This document shows positions 9,006 through 16,079 of a stretch of 64,000 nt of DNA, piece by piece (positions within the stretch are counted from its first letter, which is position 1; each line of letters starts with the position of its first letter). The notes under the pieces were generated by a model. That model was given only the letters and a program-made list of their open reading frames with translations, searched no databases and was not told the DNA's origin. The stretch spans positions 1,860,001-1,924,000 of the forward strand of contig OZ241339.1 in NCBI GenBank assembly GCA_965200235.1. The letters run 5' to 3'. The position numbers and the translations under genes are program-made. This DNA is from Azotimanducus chitobiosivorans (GTDB taxonomy: Bacteria > Pseudomonadota > Gammaproteobacteria > Pseudomonadales > Azotimanducaceae).

Positions 9006-9171
9006 CATTACGCAACGCGTGAACGGCGTGCTCCACCTCGCAGGCGCGGTGCTGCTCGGTGCGGTATTTGTGTATTTCGCGGTCAAGCTCCTGCGCGGCG
9101 GATCAGGCAGGACGGCGATGCACACCTTTCGATATTCGATCATCTATCTTGGGGCGCTATTCAGCGTGATG
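9006..9171 (+). pseudogene. cyoE: Stranded C-terminal fragment of protoheme IX farnesyltransferase (cyoE)
   Basis: The frame reads QRVNGVLHLAGAVLLGAVFVYFAVKLLRGG and then TFRYSIIYLGALFSVML. This is the last two membrane helices and the conserved TFRYSI.YL tail of CyoE/CtaB heme O synthase. It has no start and no upstream part: the left edge is the 195-bp MITE and the right edge is the next MITE, whose terminal repeat supplies the accidental stop. Only about 55 residues survive. A cyoE 5' portion begins at the other end of this window (63540), so this is either a duplicated scrap or the displaced end of another copy. Confidence 0.75.
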
Positions 9172-9431
9172 CTAGGGAAGGTCTGATCAAGTCTACTTCG
9201 CTCAGCGCTTCTCTTGTTGGCTCATCGAAATCGACTCGTCTACACTACCGTGACCGAAAAAATCAACGAAATCGTCTCTACCACCACGCGAAGCGCCCTT
9301 CGGGAGGTCATGTGGGGCGCGCTGCCTGCGTCATTCCTCATCACGTGGGGCCTGCCACGCTTCTTCGTCACTCCTTGCCAGCGCACCCCACATGACCTCT
9401 GAGCTTTGCAGACTTAATCAGTACCTATGAT

Positions 9432-9437
9432 GTCAAA
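9432..9437 (-). promoter_or_regulatory. Right-end -35 box of a junction promoter formed on IS circularisation
   Basis: Minus-strand TTGACA lies 9 bp inside the right end. If the element circularises at its CT core, this box sits 18 bp upstream of TTGAAT at 10864-10859 in the left end. Together they form a sigma-70 promoter (6/6 and 4/6 matches) absent from the integrated form. Transcription would begin around 10852, where the structured leader starts. IS110 elements are known to build such junction promoters; its activity here is inferred. Confidence 0.65.
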
Positions 9438-9585
9438 TGGATGGATTTCGTCGCTATCTCAAGCCTCCCCCAAAGATGTGAAGAAAGTTATTGTCGAACT
9501 TGGTGTAGGCGGCTTGGGGTTCCCGTTCCTCCGCCGTGCTCGGCCCGTGTGTGTGGACGGGCGAGCGGACAGGAATCCATGTGTT

Positions 9586-9676
9586 CCCCGCCCCGTCGCG
9601 CGCCCAGCGCAGGATTCTCCGGCCTCCGCTACGCTGCGGCCTCCGAACCCTGCGCTGGGCGCGCGACGGGGCGGGG
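9586..9676. repeat. 91-bp GC-rich palindrome in the IS110 right end
   Basis: Arms 9586-9612 and 9650-9676 are perfect 27-bp reverse complements (CCCCGCCCCGTCGCG...), separated by 37 bp that can fold further. It starts 31 bp past the transposase stop. It could terminate transcription, protect the mRNA 3' end or take part in DNA processing. The stem is far longer than an ordinary terminator and lacks a T tract. Confidence 0.85.
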
Positions 9677-9706
9677 AGTCCGGGCGTTGCGGTTCCGGTG
9701 CGCCCA

Positions 9707-10693
9707 TCATGCCGGCTGCTGCACCGCGGCGCCCGCGTTCGGCGGCGCCGGCGTCCACAGGCGGTCCTCCCGCAGCAGCGTGTTCGCCAGCACGACCAGC
9801 CTGCGCATCACCGCGACCAGCGACACCTTCTTCGGCTTGCCCCGGGCCAGCATGCCTTCGTACACCCTGCGCATCTCCGGGTTGTGCCGCGCCGCGCCCG
9901 TCGCCGCCATGAACAGCTTGCGCCTCGGACGCCCCCGACCCCCGCGGATCGAGCGCTTCCCGCGGTGCGCCCCGGAGTCGTTCGCGAACGGCGCCACCCC
10001 CGCGAGGCTCGCCGCCTCGCGCCCCCCGATGGCGCCGAGCTCCGGCATCCCCACCGCCAGCGCGAGCGCCACGGCCGGGCCGATCCCCGAAATGGAGCTC
10101 AGCACCTCGACGCGCCGCGACAGCCCGGGGTCGAGCGCCAGCAGCCGGCCGGTCTCCGCGTCCATGCCCGCCAGCTCCTTGTCCATCCACCGCAGCCGCG
10201 CCGCGTTGCGCCGCCGCAGGTACGGCTGCCAGTCCTCCTGCTCCGAGCGCGCCTTCAGCCGCCCCCGGTCCCGCGACAGCGCGTCCCGCGCCGCCCACAG
10301 CGCCTCCAGCGCCCGGAACGACTCCGGCCGCACCGGCGTCGCCCGCAGGTCGCGCCGCAGCCGCGCCATCGCCGCCAGCAGCGCCGCGTCCACGCGGTCC
10401 GTCTTCGCCTCCCGCCCCAGCGACCTCCTGAAGTGCCGCGCCCACGCCGCGTTCACCCGGCACAGCGGCAGCTCGCCGCCCAGCGCCGCGTGGAACGCCC
10501 GGTCGTACGGCCCCGTCGCCTCGAACAGCACCAGGCCCACCGGCCCCGCGCCCACCCAGGCGCGGAACGCCTTGAAGCCTTTCCGGCTGTTCTCGAACCG
10601 ACGAGACCGGCCGGACGGCAGCTCGTGCGCGTCCAGCCAGCCCTTCGACACGTCGACGCCGATGTGCGCCGCTTCCGGGGTATCATGCTCCAT
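9707..10693 (-). CDS. IS110-family transposase (DEDD recombinase)
   Basis: A 328-residue protein. The N-terminal RuvC-like DEDD domain shows GVDVSKGWLDAHEL, FEATGPYDRAF and AKTDRVDAALLAAMA, which supply the acidic residues. A coiled middle leads to the C-terminal Transposase_20 domain: SISGIGPAVALALAVGMPEL, then LAGVAPFANDSGAHRGKRSI, whose Ser in ANDSG is the expected catalytic serine. The start is ATG 10693, immediately after the structured leader. Its GC-rich codons create long spurious frames on the other strand. The protein would use the leader RNA to pair the element ends with the target. All catalytic motifs look intact, so the element may be active. Confidence 0.95.
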   Translation of the reverse strand: MEHDTPEAAHIGVDVSKGWLDAHELPSGRSRRFENSRKGFKAFRAWVGAGPVGLVLFEATGPYDRAFHAALGGELPLCRVNAAWARHFRRSLGREAKTDRVDAALLAAMARLRRDLRATPVRPESFRALEALWAARDALSRDRGRLKARSEQEDWQPYLRRRNAARLRWMDKELAGMDAETGRLLALDPGLSRRVEVLSSISGIGPAVALALAVGMPELGAIGGREAASLAGVAPFANDSGAHRGKRSIRGGRGRPRRKLFMAATGAARHNPEMRRVYEGMLARGKPKKVSLVAVMRRLVVLANTLLREDRLWTPAPPNAGAAVQQPA

Positions 10694-10853
10694 GCTTTCC
10701 TTCTCCTCTTCTTGTCTTCGGACCTCACAGTCCGCCTACCTATTCAGGACGATTGGAAAGGCGGTGGCGACCACACTGATTAGCGTCCCTTTACGGACCA
10801 GACCTTCACGGTCCTGCCACCGCCTGTGGGCGACCCCATCAGGGGCGCCCACA
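10694..10853 (-). ncRNA. Bridge RNA (guide RNA) of the IS110 element
   Basis: The leader folds into three parts. (1) A 5' hairpin, GTGGGCG/CGCCCAC (10846-10852 with 10826-10832). (2) A target-binding loop closed by a perfect 10-bp stem (10816-10825 with 10759-10768). On the minus strand this loop carries AAGGTCT (10806-10800), identical to the left target plus core, and TAATCAG (10782-10776), complementary to core plus right target CTGATTA. (3) A donor-binding loop with ATAGGTA (10743-10737), identical to the right end of the element (9429-9423), and AGACAAG (10717-10711), complementary to the left end CTTGTCT (10873-10867). A hairpin CGGAC/GTCCG lies between the donor guides. This matches the two-loop plan described for IS621 bridge RNAs. 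Confidence 0.88.
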
Positions 10854-10940
10854 GCATAATTCAATCAGACAAGACCTTCCCTAGCGGATCATTTTCTGCT
10901 TGGGCAGAATTGACGGGAGCGGAACTCAAGTTCTCGGCGC

Positions 10941-11336
10941 TCAATGCACACGCTCTATTCCGGGGCAACGGTCAAATCCTCGATCCATGCTGACAATCTG
11001 AGAAATGCCAGCCGTTCTCATGACTGCCACATGCAGAGCATCTCTGGCGGATAAGCCCTCCACTTCCGCCAAGATTTGGCGTGCCAATCGAATCTCCGCC
11101 AAATCGTAGGTCAGAGTCCTCTGTACGACTTGATCGAGCCAAGCAAATGCATCGCCTATGGCTTCGCGTCTTCCAATCGAGACATAACGATGAAGTATTT
11201 CTTGGTAGACCTCTACGCTGGTCACAAGCTGAATTTGCCGAATCACCAAATCGCGCAACACTTGCCCGAGCCTTTCCTTCGCCGGATGTGGGCGGCCCAC
11301 AAGGTACATGGGCACATTAGAGTCAACAAAGATCAC
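10941..11336 (-). CDS. vapC: VapC-type PIN-domain ribonuclease toxin
   Basis: A 131-residue PIN protein. MIFVDSNVPMYLVG carries the first acidic residue, SVEVYQEIL the second, LSARDALHVAVM the third, and SMDRGFDR the fourth. VapC toxins cleave tRNA or rRNA when freed from VapB. The start is GTG 11336, overlapping the antitoxin stop as GTGA. The 1-4 bp overlap and order (antitoxin first) are typical. It lies just beside the IS/MITE cluster, a common setting for mobile toxin-antitoxin pairs. Confidence 0.9.
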   Translation of the reverse strand: MIFVDSNVPMYLVGRPHPAKERLGQVLRDLVIRQIQLVTSVEVYQEILHRYVSIGRREAIGDAFAWLDQVVQRTLTYDLAEIRLARQILAEVEGLSARDALHVAVMRTAGISQIVSMDRGFDRCPGIERVH

Positions 11337-11584
11337 TGAGCCATTTGCCGATAGCCATCTTCGATTTCGGCATTCATGACTTCAATGTCCGCCGTCGGAT
11401 GTTCGCACTTCATGGCCTCGTCCATAGCTCGAAGCTTGTCCTTCACCGCCCGCTGTCTCGCAGACATCGTCTCGCGCAATGCTTGGCGCACCCATTCAGC
11501 AATCGTCATGCGATCATTCCGTGCGGACTGCTGCAATGTCCGGTAGTCCTCCTCGTGAAGCAGTACTTGAAGTCGTTTAGTCAT
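11333..11584 (-). CDS. vapB: VapB-type antitoxin, ribbon-helix-helix family
   Basis: An 83-residue protein starting TKRLQVLLHEEDYRTLQQSA, then MTIAEWVRQALRE, a ribbon-helix-helix DNA-binding domain; the charged C-terminal half should wrap the toxin. ATG 11584 is chosen because the ten residues upstream of it in the open frame do not fit the family. The gene ends inside the vapC start codon, coupling the two. VapBC complexes normally repress their own promoter. Confidence 0.88.
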   Translation of the reverse strand: MTKRLQVLLHEEDYRTLQQSARNDRMTIAEWVRQALRETMSARQRAVKDKLRAMDEAMKCEHPTADIEVMNAEIEDGYRQMAQ

Positions 11585-11781
11585 GTACAAGAGTCTAATT
11601 GACTCGTTAAGCATGAGTCAAGATAGCTATCAGCAGTTTGCACTGTGGCTCACCAGCTTGTAGTCAGAACCGCTACACTTTGGTGAATGGTCGCTTGAGG
11701 ATGCTATCGAGTCATATTTGACAGAATCGAATTTAACGAGCGCTCGTGTTCAAAGGGGCAAGTGGGAGCAGATTCGCAGTC

Positions 11782-11922
11782 TTACATTCTTAAGCCATGT
11801 GTCAACGCCTGCCGCGAGGCGATGCGCTCAAGTTCGCCGCGGAGGAACTCCTGCATCGACTGGCGTCGCATCGCGGAACGAGCCGCCAATTCGTCGCGAA
11901 CTGCCTCGGAAATCCCTCGCAT
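11782..11922 (-). CDS. Small FitA/VapB-like antitoxin remnant
   Basis: A 46-residue frame reads MRGISEAVRDELAARSAMRR, then QSMQEFLRGELERIASR. This is the helical body of FitA/VapB antitoxins (pattern RGxSxxVxxxLxxRAxxxxQSxQEFLxxELxRxAxR). An in-frame TGA lies 12 bases upstream, and the expected N-terminal beta strand is missing. No PIN toxin follows it. It is probably a decayed second antitoxin rather than an active one. Confidence 0.45.
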   Translation of the reverse strand: MRGISEAVRDELAARSAMRRQSMQEFLRGELERIASRQALTHGLRM

Positions 11923-12194
11923 GCATTGCGATCATTCCGCAACGTGGAATGAATGACTTATGCGCAGGAGAAACAAGTCTCGATGCGACCATTCAAACAT
12001 ATTGATGACAAAATCATATGGGAAGCTCAAGCAAGCCCGTATACATGTCGTCGATACCGTTAGATTGACCGTCAAAATAACGGAATGATCGACGTCTTTC
12101 GATCTTTGCCCTTCTTCCCCAAGATGATGCGAGTCAAGCACTCCGTAAAATACACCCCGACGGTACACATCATCGCTCTTGAAGGAATCTCACG
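11923..12194. other. Intergenic region before the ROK gene, with a short inverted repeat
   Basis: No convincing gene lies here. The main structure is CCGTTA (12057-12062) facing TAACGG (12078-12083), about 110 bp upstream of the ROK start, with TTGACC between the arms. It may be an operator for autoregulation, but six-base arms are weak evidence. The stretch 11585-11781 also shows nothing I can name. Confidence 0.35.
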
Positions 12195-13391
12195 ATGACA
12201 CAGCATTCCGACACCCTGCGCGAACTGAAGCAGCCAACGCCCAAGGAGTTCGACCCCGCCAGCGTGAAGTACTTCCGCGGCGACATCTTCGAGCCAAACA
12301 GCGACGTTGAGCGCGACATCAGCGGGCTCGTGCTGCGGCGCGGCCCTATGACCCAGGCGCAAATCTCGCAGGCGATCAAACGCCCGCAGCAAACGGTCTC
12401 GCGGCTGCTCTCGCGCCTTGTGGAGCGGGGGTTGCTGCGACCGGGCGAGCGCGTGTCGAGCGGCAAGCGCGGTCAGCTCAGCGTCAAGATGGAGATCGTT
12501 CCCGACTACGCCTATTCGTTCGGCATCTCGATTCTCTGGGATGCCGTGGCTGTCACCGTGATGAACTTCGGCGGCAAGGTCTTGGGCAGCAGACAGCGCC
12601 CCATGGCAACCATGTCGCACGATTCCGTGGTGGCCGAACTGCGGCATATGATTGGCGACTTGAAGGCCGACTGGTCACTTGATGGCGATCGCATTTTCGC
12701 CGCCGGCGTCGGCATTCCGGGCACATTCATGCGTGAAACCGGCCAGGTCAACACGCCGCTGATCTTGGACGAATGGGCGAACATCAATCTGGAAGAGGCG
12801 CTCGCCGACGACCTAGAGCTGCCCGTATGGGTGGACAACGACGGCAATGCGGCGGCGATCGGCGAGAGCTTGTTCGGCGTCGGTCGCTGGGCGAGCGATT
12901 TCATCTACCTTTATATAGACACTGGCATCGGCGGCGGGGTGATTCACAGCGGCGGTCTCGTGCGCGGCGCCTTCGGCAACGCCGGGGAACTCGGACAACT
13001 ACTGCCGCCGTTCATTTATCCGCACCCGAACCTCAAGCTGCTGCGCGAGCTTGTCTGCCGCCGAGGCGTTGAAGTCGAGACGGTGTCCGATGTGGTGAAC
13101 AACTTCGACCCGGACTGGCCGGGCGTTGACGACTGGATCGCGCGGGCGCGCGACTCGCTCTCGCTGATTGCATCGGCTGGTGCTGCGCTGCTTGACCCGG
13201 CCGCCATCGTCATCGGCGGCCGCATTCCGCAGTCCTTGGTCGCGAAGGTCATCCCCCACATCGAAATCTACGATCAGCGCCGCCGCTCGTTCGAGCGGCC
13301 ACTGCCGCCAATCGTTGCTGCGGAAGCTGGCGGAGAGTCGGTCTCGATGGGCGCGGCAGCCCTGCCGTTCACCAAATACACGTTCCGCTGA
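12195..13391 (+). CDS. ROK-family transcriptional regulator
   Basis: A 398-residue protein. Residues about 38-92 form a winged helix (LVLRRGPMTQAQISQAIKRP, then QTVSRLLSRLVERGLL). The remaining sugar-kinase-fold ROK domain has GVGIPG, VDNDGNAAAIGE and GIGGGVIHSGGLVRGAFGNA. The cysteine-rich zinc motif of classical ROK proteins is absent, replaced by PHPNLKLLRELVCRRG. ROK repressors such as NagC, Mlc and XylR bind sugars to control sugar genes. It sits directly upstream of a TonB receptor and symporter, so it probably controls that locus through inverted repeats at 13411-13462 or 18982-19006. Confidence 0.92.
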   Translation: MTQHSDTLRELKQPTPKEFDPASVKYFRGDIFEPNSDVERDISGLVLRRGPMTQAQISQAIKRPQQTVSRLLSRLVERGLLRPGERVSSGKRGQLSVKMEIVPDYAYSFGISILWDAVAVTVMNFGGKVLGSRQRPMATMSHDSVVAELRHMIGDLKADWSLDGDRIFAAGVGIPGTFMRETGQVNTPLILDEWANINLEEALADDLELPVWVDNDGNAAAIGESLFGVGRWASDFIYLYIDTGIGGGVIHSGGLVRGAFGNAGELGQLLPPFIYPHPNLKLLRELVCRRGVEVETVSDVVNNFDPDWPGVDDWIARARDSLSLIASAGAALLDPAAIVIGGRIPQSLVAKVIPHIEIYDQRRRSFERPLPPIVAAEAGGESVSMGAAALPFTKYTFR

Positions 13392-13410
13392 GGATCATAA
13401 AACTCTCATA

Positions 13411-13504
13411 ATGCGTGAATAGAGAGGGAAAATGTCTATAAAGCGTATTGTTATTCACGCATATCGGGTATATAATCGGGACAGTCATCCTTGTGAATGT
13501 CCCG
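13411..13504 (+). promoter_or_regulatory. Sigma-70 promoter with overlapping operator arms and a leader hairpin
   Basis: A near-consensus promoter, TTGTTA (13448-13453), 17 bp, TATAAT (13471-13476), drives the TonB receptor. An 11-bp perfect inverted repeat has arms ATGCGTGAATA (13411-13421) and TATTCACGCAT (13452-13462), the second lying on the -35 box. A repressor bound there, most simply the adjacent ROK protein, would block polymerase. A hairpin CGGGACA/TGTCCCG (13477-13504) sits at the expected transcript start. Confidence 0.75.
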
Positions 13505-13522
13505 ATGAGAGGGGGTAGAAAC

Positions 13523-16033
13523 ATGCATCAGGCTCACTTTTTCACGATGGGCATCCCATCCGTCTTGCTCGCTCTATTGGCAAGTTCTTCAGTGGTCGCG
13601 CAAGCCGATTCCGAATCTGCAACAGGCAACGTGATCGAAGAAATCGTCGTCACAGGTACCGGCATCGAACGAACCGGCTTCGACACGCCGCAGTCGGTGG
13701 CGCAGTTCAGCGAAGAAGATCTACGATCATTCAATTCGTCGAGCCAAGCCGACATCCTGACGCAATTGCCCGGCATCAGCGCCGAAGGCGGCGGCGGCGA
13801 GGTCGCCACCAATGTCTTCCACCGCGCTCTGCCTTCCGGCGGCCAGTTCTCATTCACGCCGCTGCTCTATGACGGCATGCCATCGTTCTCCACCTTCGGC
13901 CTCAATTCGTCTGCGTTCGATGTGTACTATCGCAACGACCTCGGCATTGAGCGTTCGGAATTCGTCAGCGGCGGCGTGTCGAATTTGTTCGGCCCCGGCT
14001 CGGTGGCTGGCATCATCAACTACATTTCTGCCACCGGCGGCCCGGAATCACTGGGCACAGTGCAGCTTGAAACCGCCGAAGAAGGCCGAATCCGCGGCGA
14101 CTACTTCTTCAGCGGACCAATCGGCGGCGCAAACTCCAACACCTTCTATGCATTTTCCGGCTACTACCGCAGTGATGAAGGCCCGCTTGAGTCCGGGCTC
14201 GACACCGAAGGCTTCCAGCTTCGCGGTAATGTGATGCACGAGTTCAGCGATGGTTCGGGTTCCTTGACGCTCTACACCCAGTTCATCGACGATAGCGTGC
14301 AGTTCTTCCTGCCCCTGCCAGTCGATGGCAACAGCCGCGAGCGCGTCGATGGCAACGATGGCAATGAAGTGTTCACGATGAACACAGTCGAAGCGATTGG
14401 CCTTGGCTACGATACGCCCGGCGGCCGCTTCCAGACGCCGATCGGCGATGGCGTGGTCACGAAGGGGCATATGATTGCCGCGGTGCTCGATCGCGACCTC
14501 AACGACGACTGGGCGCTGAACGCGCGTCTGCGCTACGCGAGCTATGACCACCAGTTCAATCTGTTCTTGGATGGCGATGCGCTCGGCCCGAATACGCCGG
14601 AGACGCAGTCCGAATACCTCGCGAGGCGGGGCATCGACGCAGCCTTTCATGACCATGCTCGCTTCACCTATGTGCAGAGCGGACAGCCCCTCGCGATGAG
14701 TGATCTCGTGTTCGGCAACCGCACCCTCGATCGCTGGCGGGATGCCACCGATGTCTCCATGGAGGCAAGCATTGGGCGCGAGTTCAACTTCGGCGGCGCT
14801 GTGCATGGCGTCACCATCGGTGCCTTCTTCTCAGACTCCCAAGCCGACGACATCAACTACATCACCACCTATCTCGGCGATTTCCGCAACGCGCCGCTGC
14901 TCGTCGATGTGCAGCTCATGGGGGCTGTCGAGAACGACGCCGGTGAACTTGTGATGGCGGGCGATCCAAGTGCTGTCTACCACTGGACACGGAACGGACT
15001 CGCGAGGAGCAACGGCATGACCGGCAACCGAGACCGCAGCGCACGCCGCGCCGCGTTCTATATCGCCGACCAAGTGGAAACCGACAGGTGGTCGTTTGAC
15101 ATTGGCGCCCGCGTTGAGCGGCTTGAAGGCGATGTCAGGCAGTTCAATACCAGCGCCTTCGTGATGGGCAGTGATCCGAGCATCAACAACCTGATCGAAC
15201 GTGTCAGCTACACCAACGGCTCGCTCACGAGCGACTCCTTGAGCGCGACCGAATGGGCCTTTTCCGCAGGTGCGCTCTACGCCTTAAGCGATGAGATCAA
15301 TCTATTCGCAAACGCCTCGCGTGGATTCTTCTTCCCGCAGATTCGAAGCGTTCCATTCAACGAAGGCGAGCTAGCCTCCTATGAGGGCGAAATCATCGAC
15401 AGCATCGAAGCGGGCGTGAAATTCGAGAATGAGACCATCACCGCCCAAGCGCTGCTGTTCCTCTCCACCCTCGATGATCGCCGCAATGTCGATTTCGTCA
15501 ACGATCCCAACAACCCCGGCAACATCATCGAAAATGTCGAGCTGCAATCGACCGAAGCCTACGGCATTGAGGCGAGCGCGGTCTGGTATCTCAATGACTA
15601 TGTGACATTGAACGGCAATATCACGCTGCGCGAGCACGAGTTCACCAAATCCGAGGGCAATCCCGCCATCGTCGGCAACGAGCTGCGGCGGCAACCCACT
15701 GAAATGGCCAACTTAGGCGCCCGATTCAGCTTCCGCGGCTTTGACGGTCTGCTGATGTACAACTATCACGGCGACAACTTCGCGAATGATTCCAATTCAG
15801 TGAGCCTCGATTCCTACGGCCTCTGGCGATTGGAGGTCGGCTATTCCTTGATGCTGGCCGAAGATGACAGCGTCCGCTTCAGCGTCCACGTCTTCAACTT
15901 GACCGATACGCAAGGCATCACCGAAGGCTCGCCGCGACAGGGCAATGCACAATCGGGCCAGCCGGCGCAGTTCTTTGTTGGCCGTCCTATTCTGCCGCGG
16001 CGCACATCGCTGAGAATCACGTATGATTTCTAG
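13523..16033 (+). CDS. TonB-dependent outer-membrane receptor
   Basis: An 836-residue receptor. The signal peptide is IPSVLLALLASSSVVAQA, followed by a TonB-box-like segment (EEIVVTGTGIER), a plug domain (about 55-175) and a barrel ending ITYDF with the terminal Phe needed for outer-membrane assembly. ATG 13523 is preferred because GAGGGGG lies upstream and the signal peptide then starts correctly; an upstream in-frame ATG overlaps the promoter. It lacks an STN domain, so unlike the 3.6-6.8 kb receptor it should not signal to a FecR. The adjacent ROK regulator, symporter and glycosidase suggest uptake of a glycoside. Confidence 0.93.
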   Translation: MHQAHFFTMGIPSVLLALLASSSVVAQADSESATGNVIEEIVVTGTGIERTGFDTPQSVAQFSEEDLRSFNSSSQADILTQLPGISAEGGGGEVATNVFHRALPSGGQFSFTPLLYDGMPSFSTFGLNSSAFDVYYRNDLGIERSEFVSGGVSNLFGPGSVAGIINYISATGGPESLGTVQLETAEEGRIRGDYFFSGPIGGANSNTFYAFSGYYRSDEGPLESGLDTEGFQLRGNVMHEFSDGSGSLTLYTQFIDDSVQFFLPLPVDGNSRERVDGNDGNEVFTMNTVEAIGLGYDTPGGRFQTPIGDGVVTKGHMIAAVLDRDLNDDWALNARLRYASYDHQFNLFLDGDALGPNTPETQSEYLARRGIDAAFHDHARFTYVQSGQPLAMSDLVFGNRTLDRWRDATDVSMEASIGREFNFGGAVHGVTIGAFFSDSQADDINYITTYLGDFRNAPLLVDVQLMGAVENDAGELVMAGDPSAVYHWTRNGLARSNGMTGNRDRSARRAAFYIADQVETDRWSFDIGARVERLEGDVRQFNTSAFVMGSDPSINNLIERVSYTNGSLTSDSLSATEWAFSAGALYALSDEINLFANASRGFFFPQIRSVPFNEGELASYEGEIIDSIEAGVKFENETITAQALLFLSTLDDRRNVDFVNDPNNPGNIIENVELQSTEAYGIEASAVWYLNDYVTLNGNITLREHEFTKSEGNPAIVGNELRRQPTEMANLGARFSFRGFDGLLMYNYHGDNFANDSNSVSLDSYGLWRLEVGYSLMLAEDDSVRFSVHVFNLTDTQGITEGSPRQGNAQSGQPAQFFVGRPILPRRTSLRITYDF

Positions 16034-16079
16034 CAAAACGTGGCGGTAAGCGGAAGTTCCCGCTGGCGAAGCACTGCGG

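Larger units (their letters stand above)
9421..10873 (-). mobile_element. IS110-family insertion sequence, complete, about 1.45 kb
   Basis: Boundaries are fixed by comparison with the uninterrupted MITE copy near 41 kb. Minus-strand reading gives target ...AAGGT-CT at 10873-10872 on one side and CT-GATTAAG at 9422-9421 on the other, so a CT dinucleotide is the recombination core at both junctions. There are no terminal inverted repeats and no longer target duplication, as expected for this family. From the left end the element holds a structured leader of about 160 nt, a 328-codon transposase and a 284-bp right end containing a large palindrome. Its base composition is more GC-rich than the surroundings, suggesting recent arrival. 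Confidence 0.93.
9176..10880. mobile_element. About 254-bp MITE, first copy, split by the IS110 element
   Basis: The two halves (9176-9420 and 10874-10880, plus the shared AG core) rebuild one element of about 254 bp. Its terminal repeats begin GGAAGGTCTGATCAAGTC, and both sides are flanked by CTAG (9172-9175 and 10881-10884). The element is a diverged, inverted copy of 41075-41327, which is flanked by CTAA, so the duplication rule is YTAR. No gene is encoded. The IS110 insertion lies 7 bp inside the right terminal repeat. Confidence 0.88.

Noticed and set aside
9441..10859. Long plus-strand and alternative minus-strand frames (up to 472 codons) over the IS110 element
   Set aside because: They are by-products of very GC-rich DNA; only the minus frame at 9707-10693 shows the DEDD and Transposase_20 motifs.
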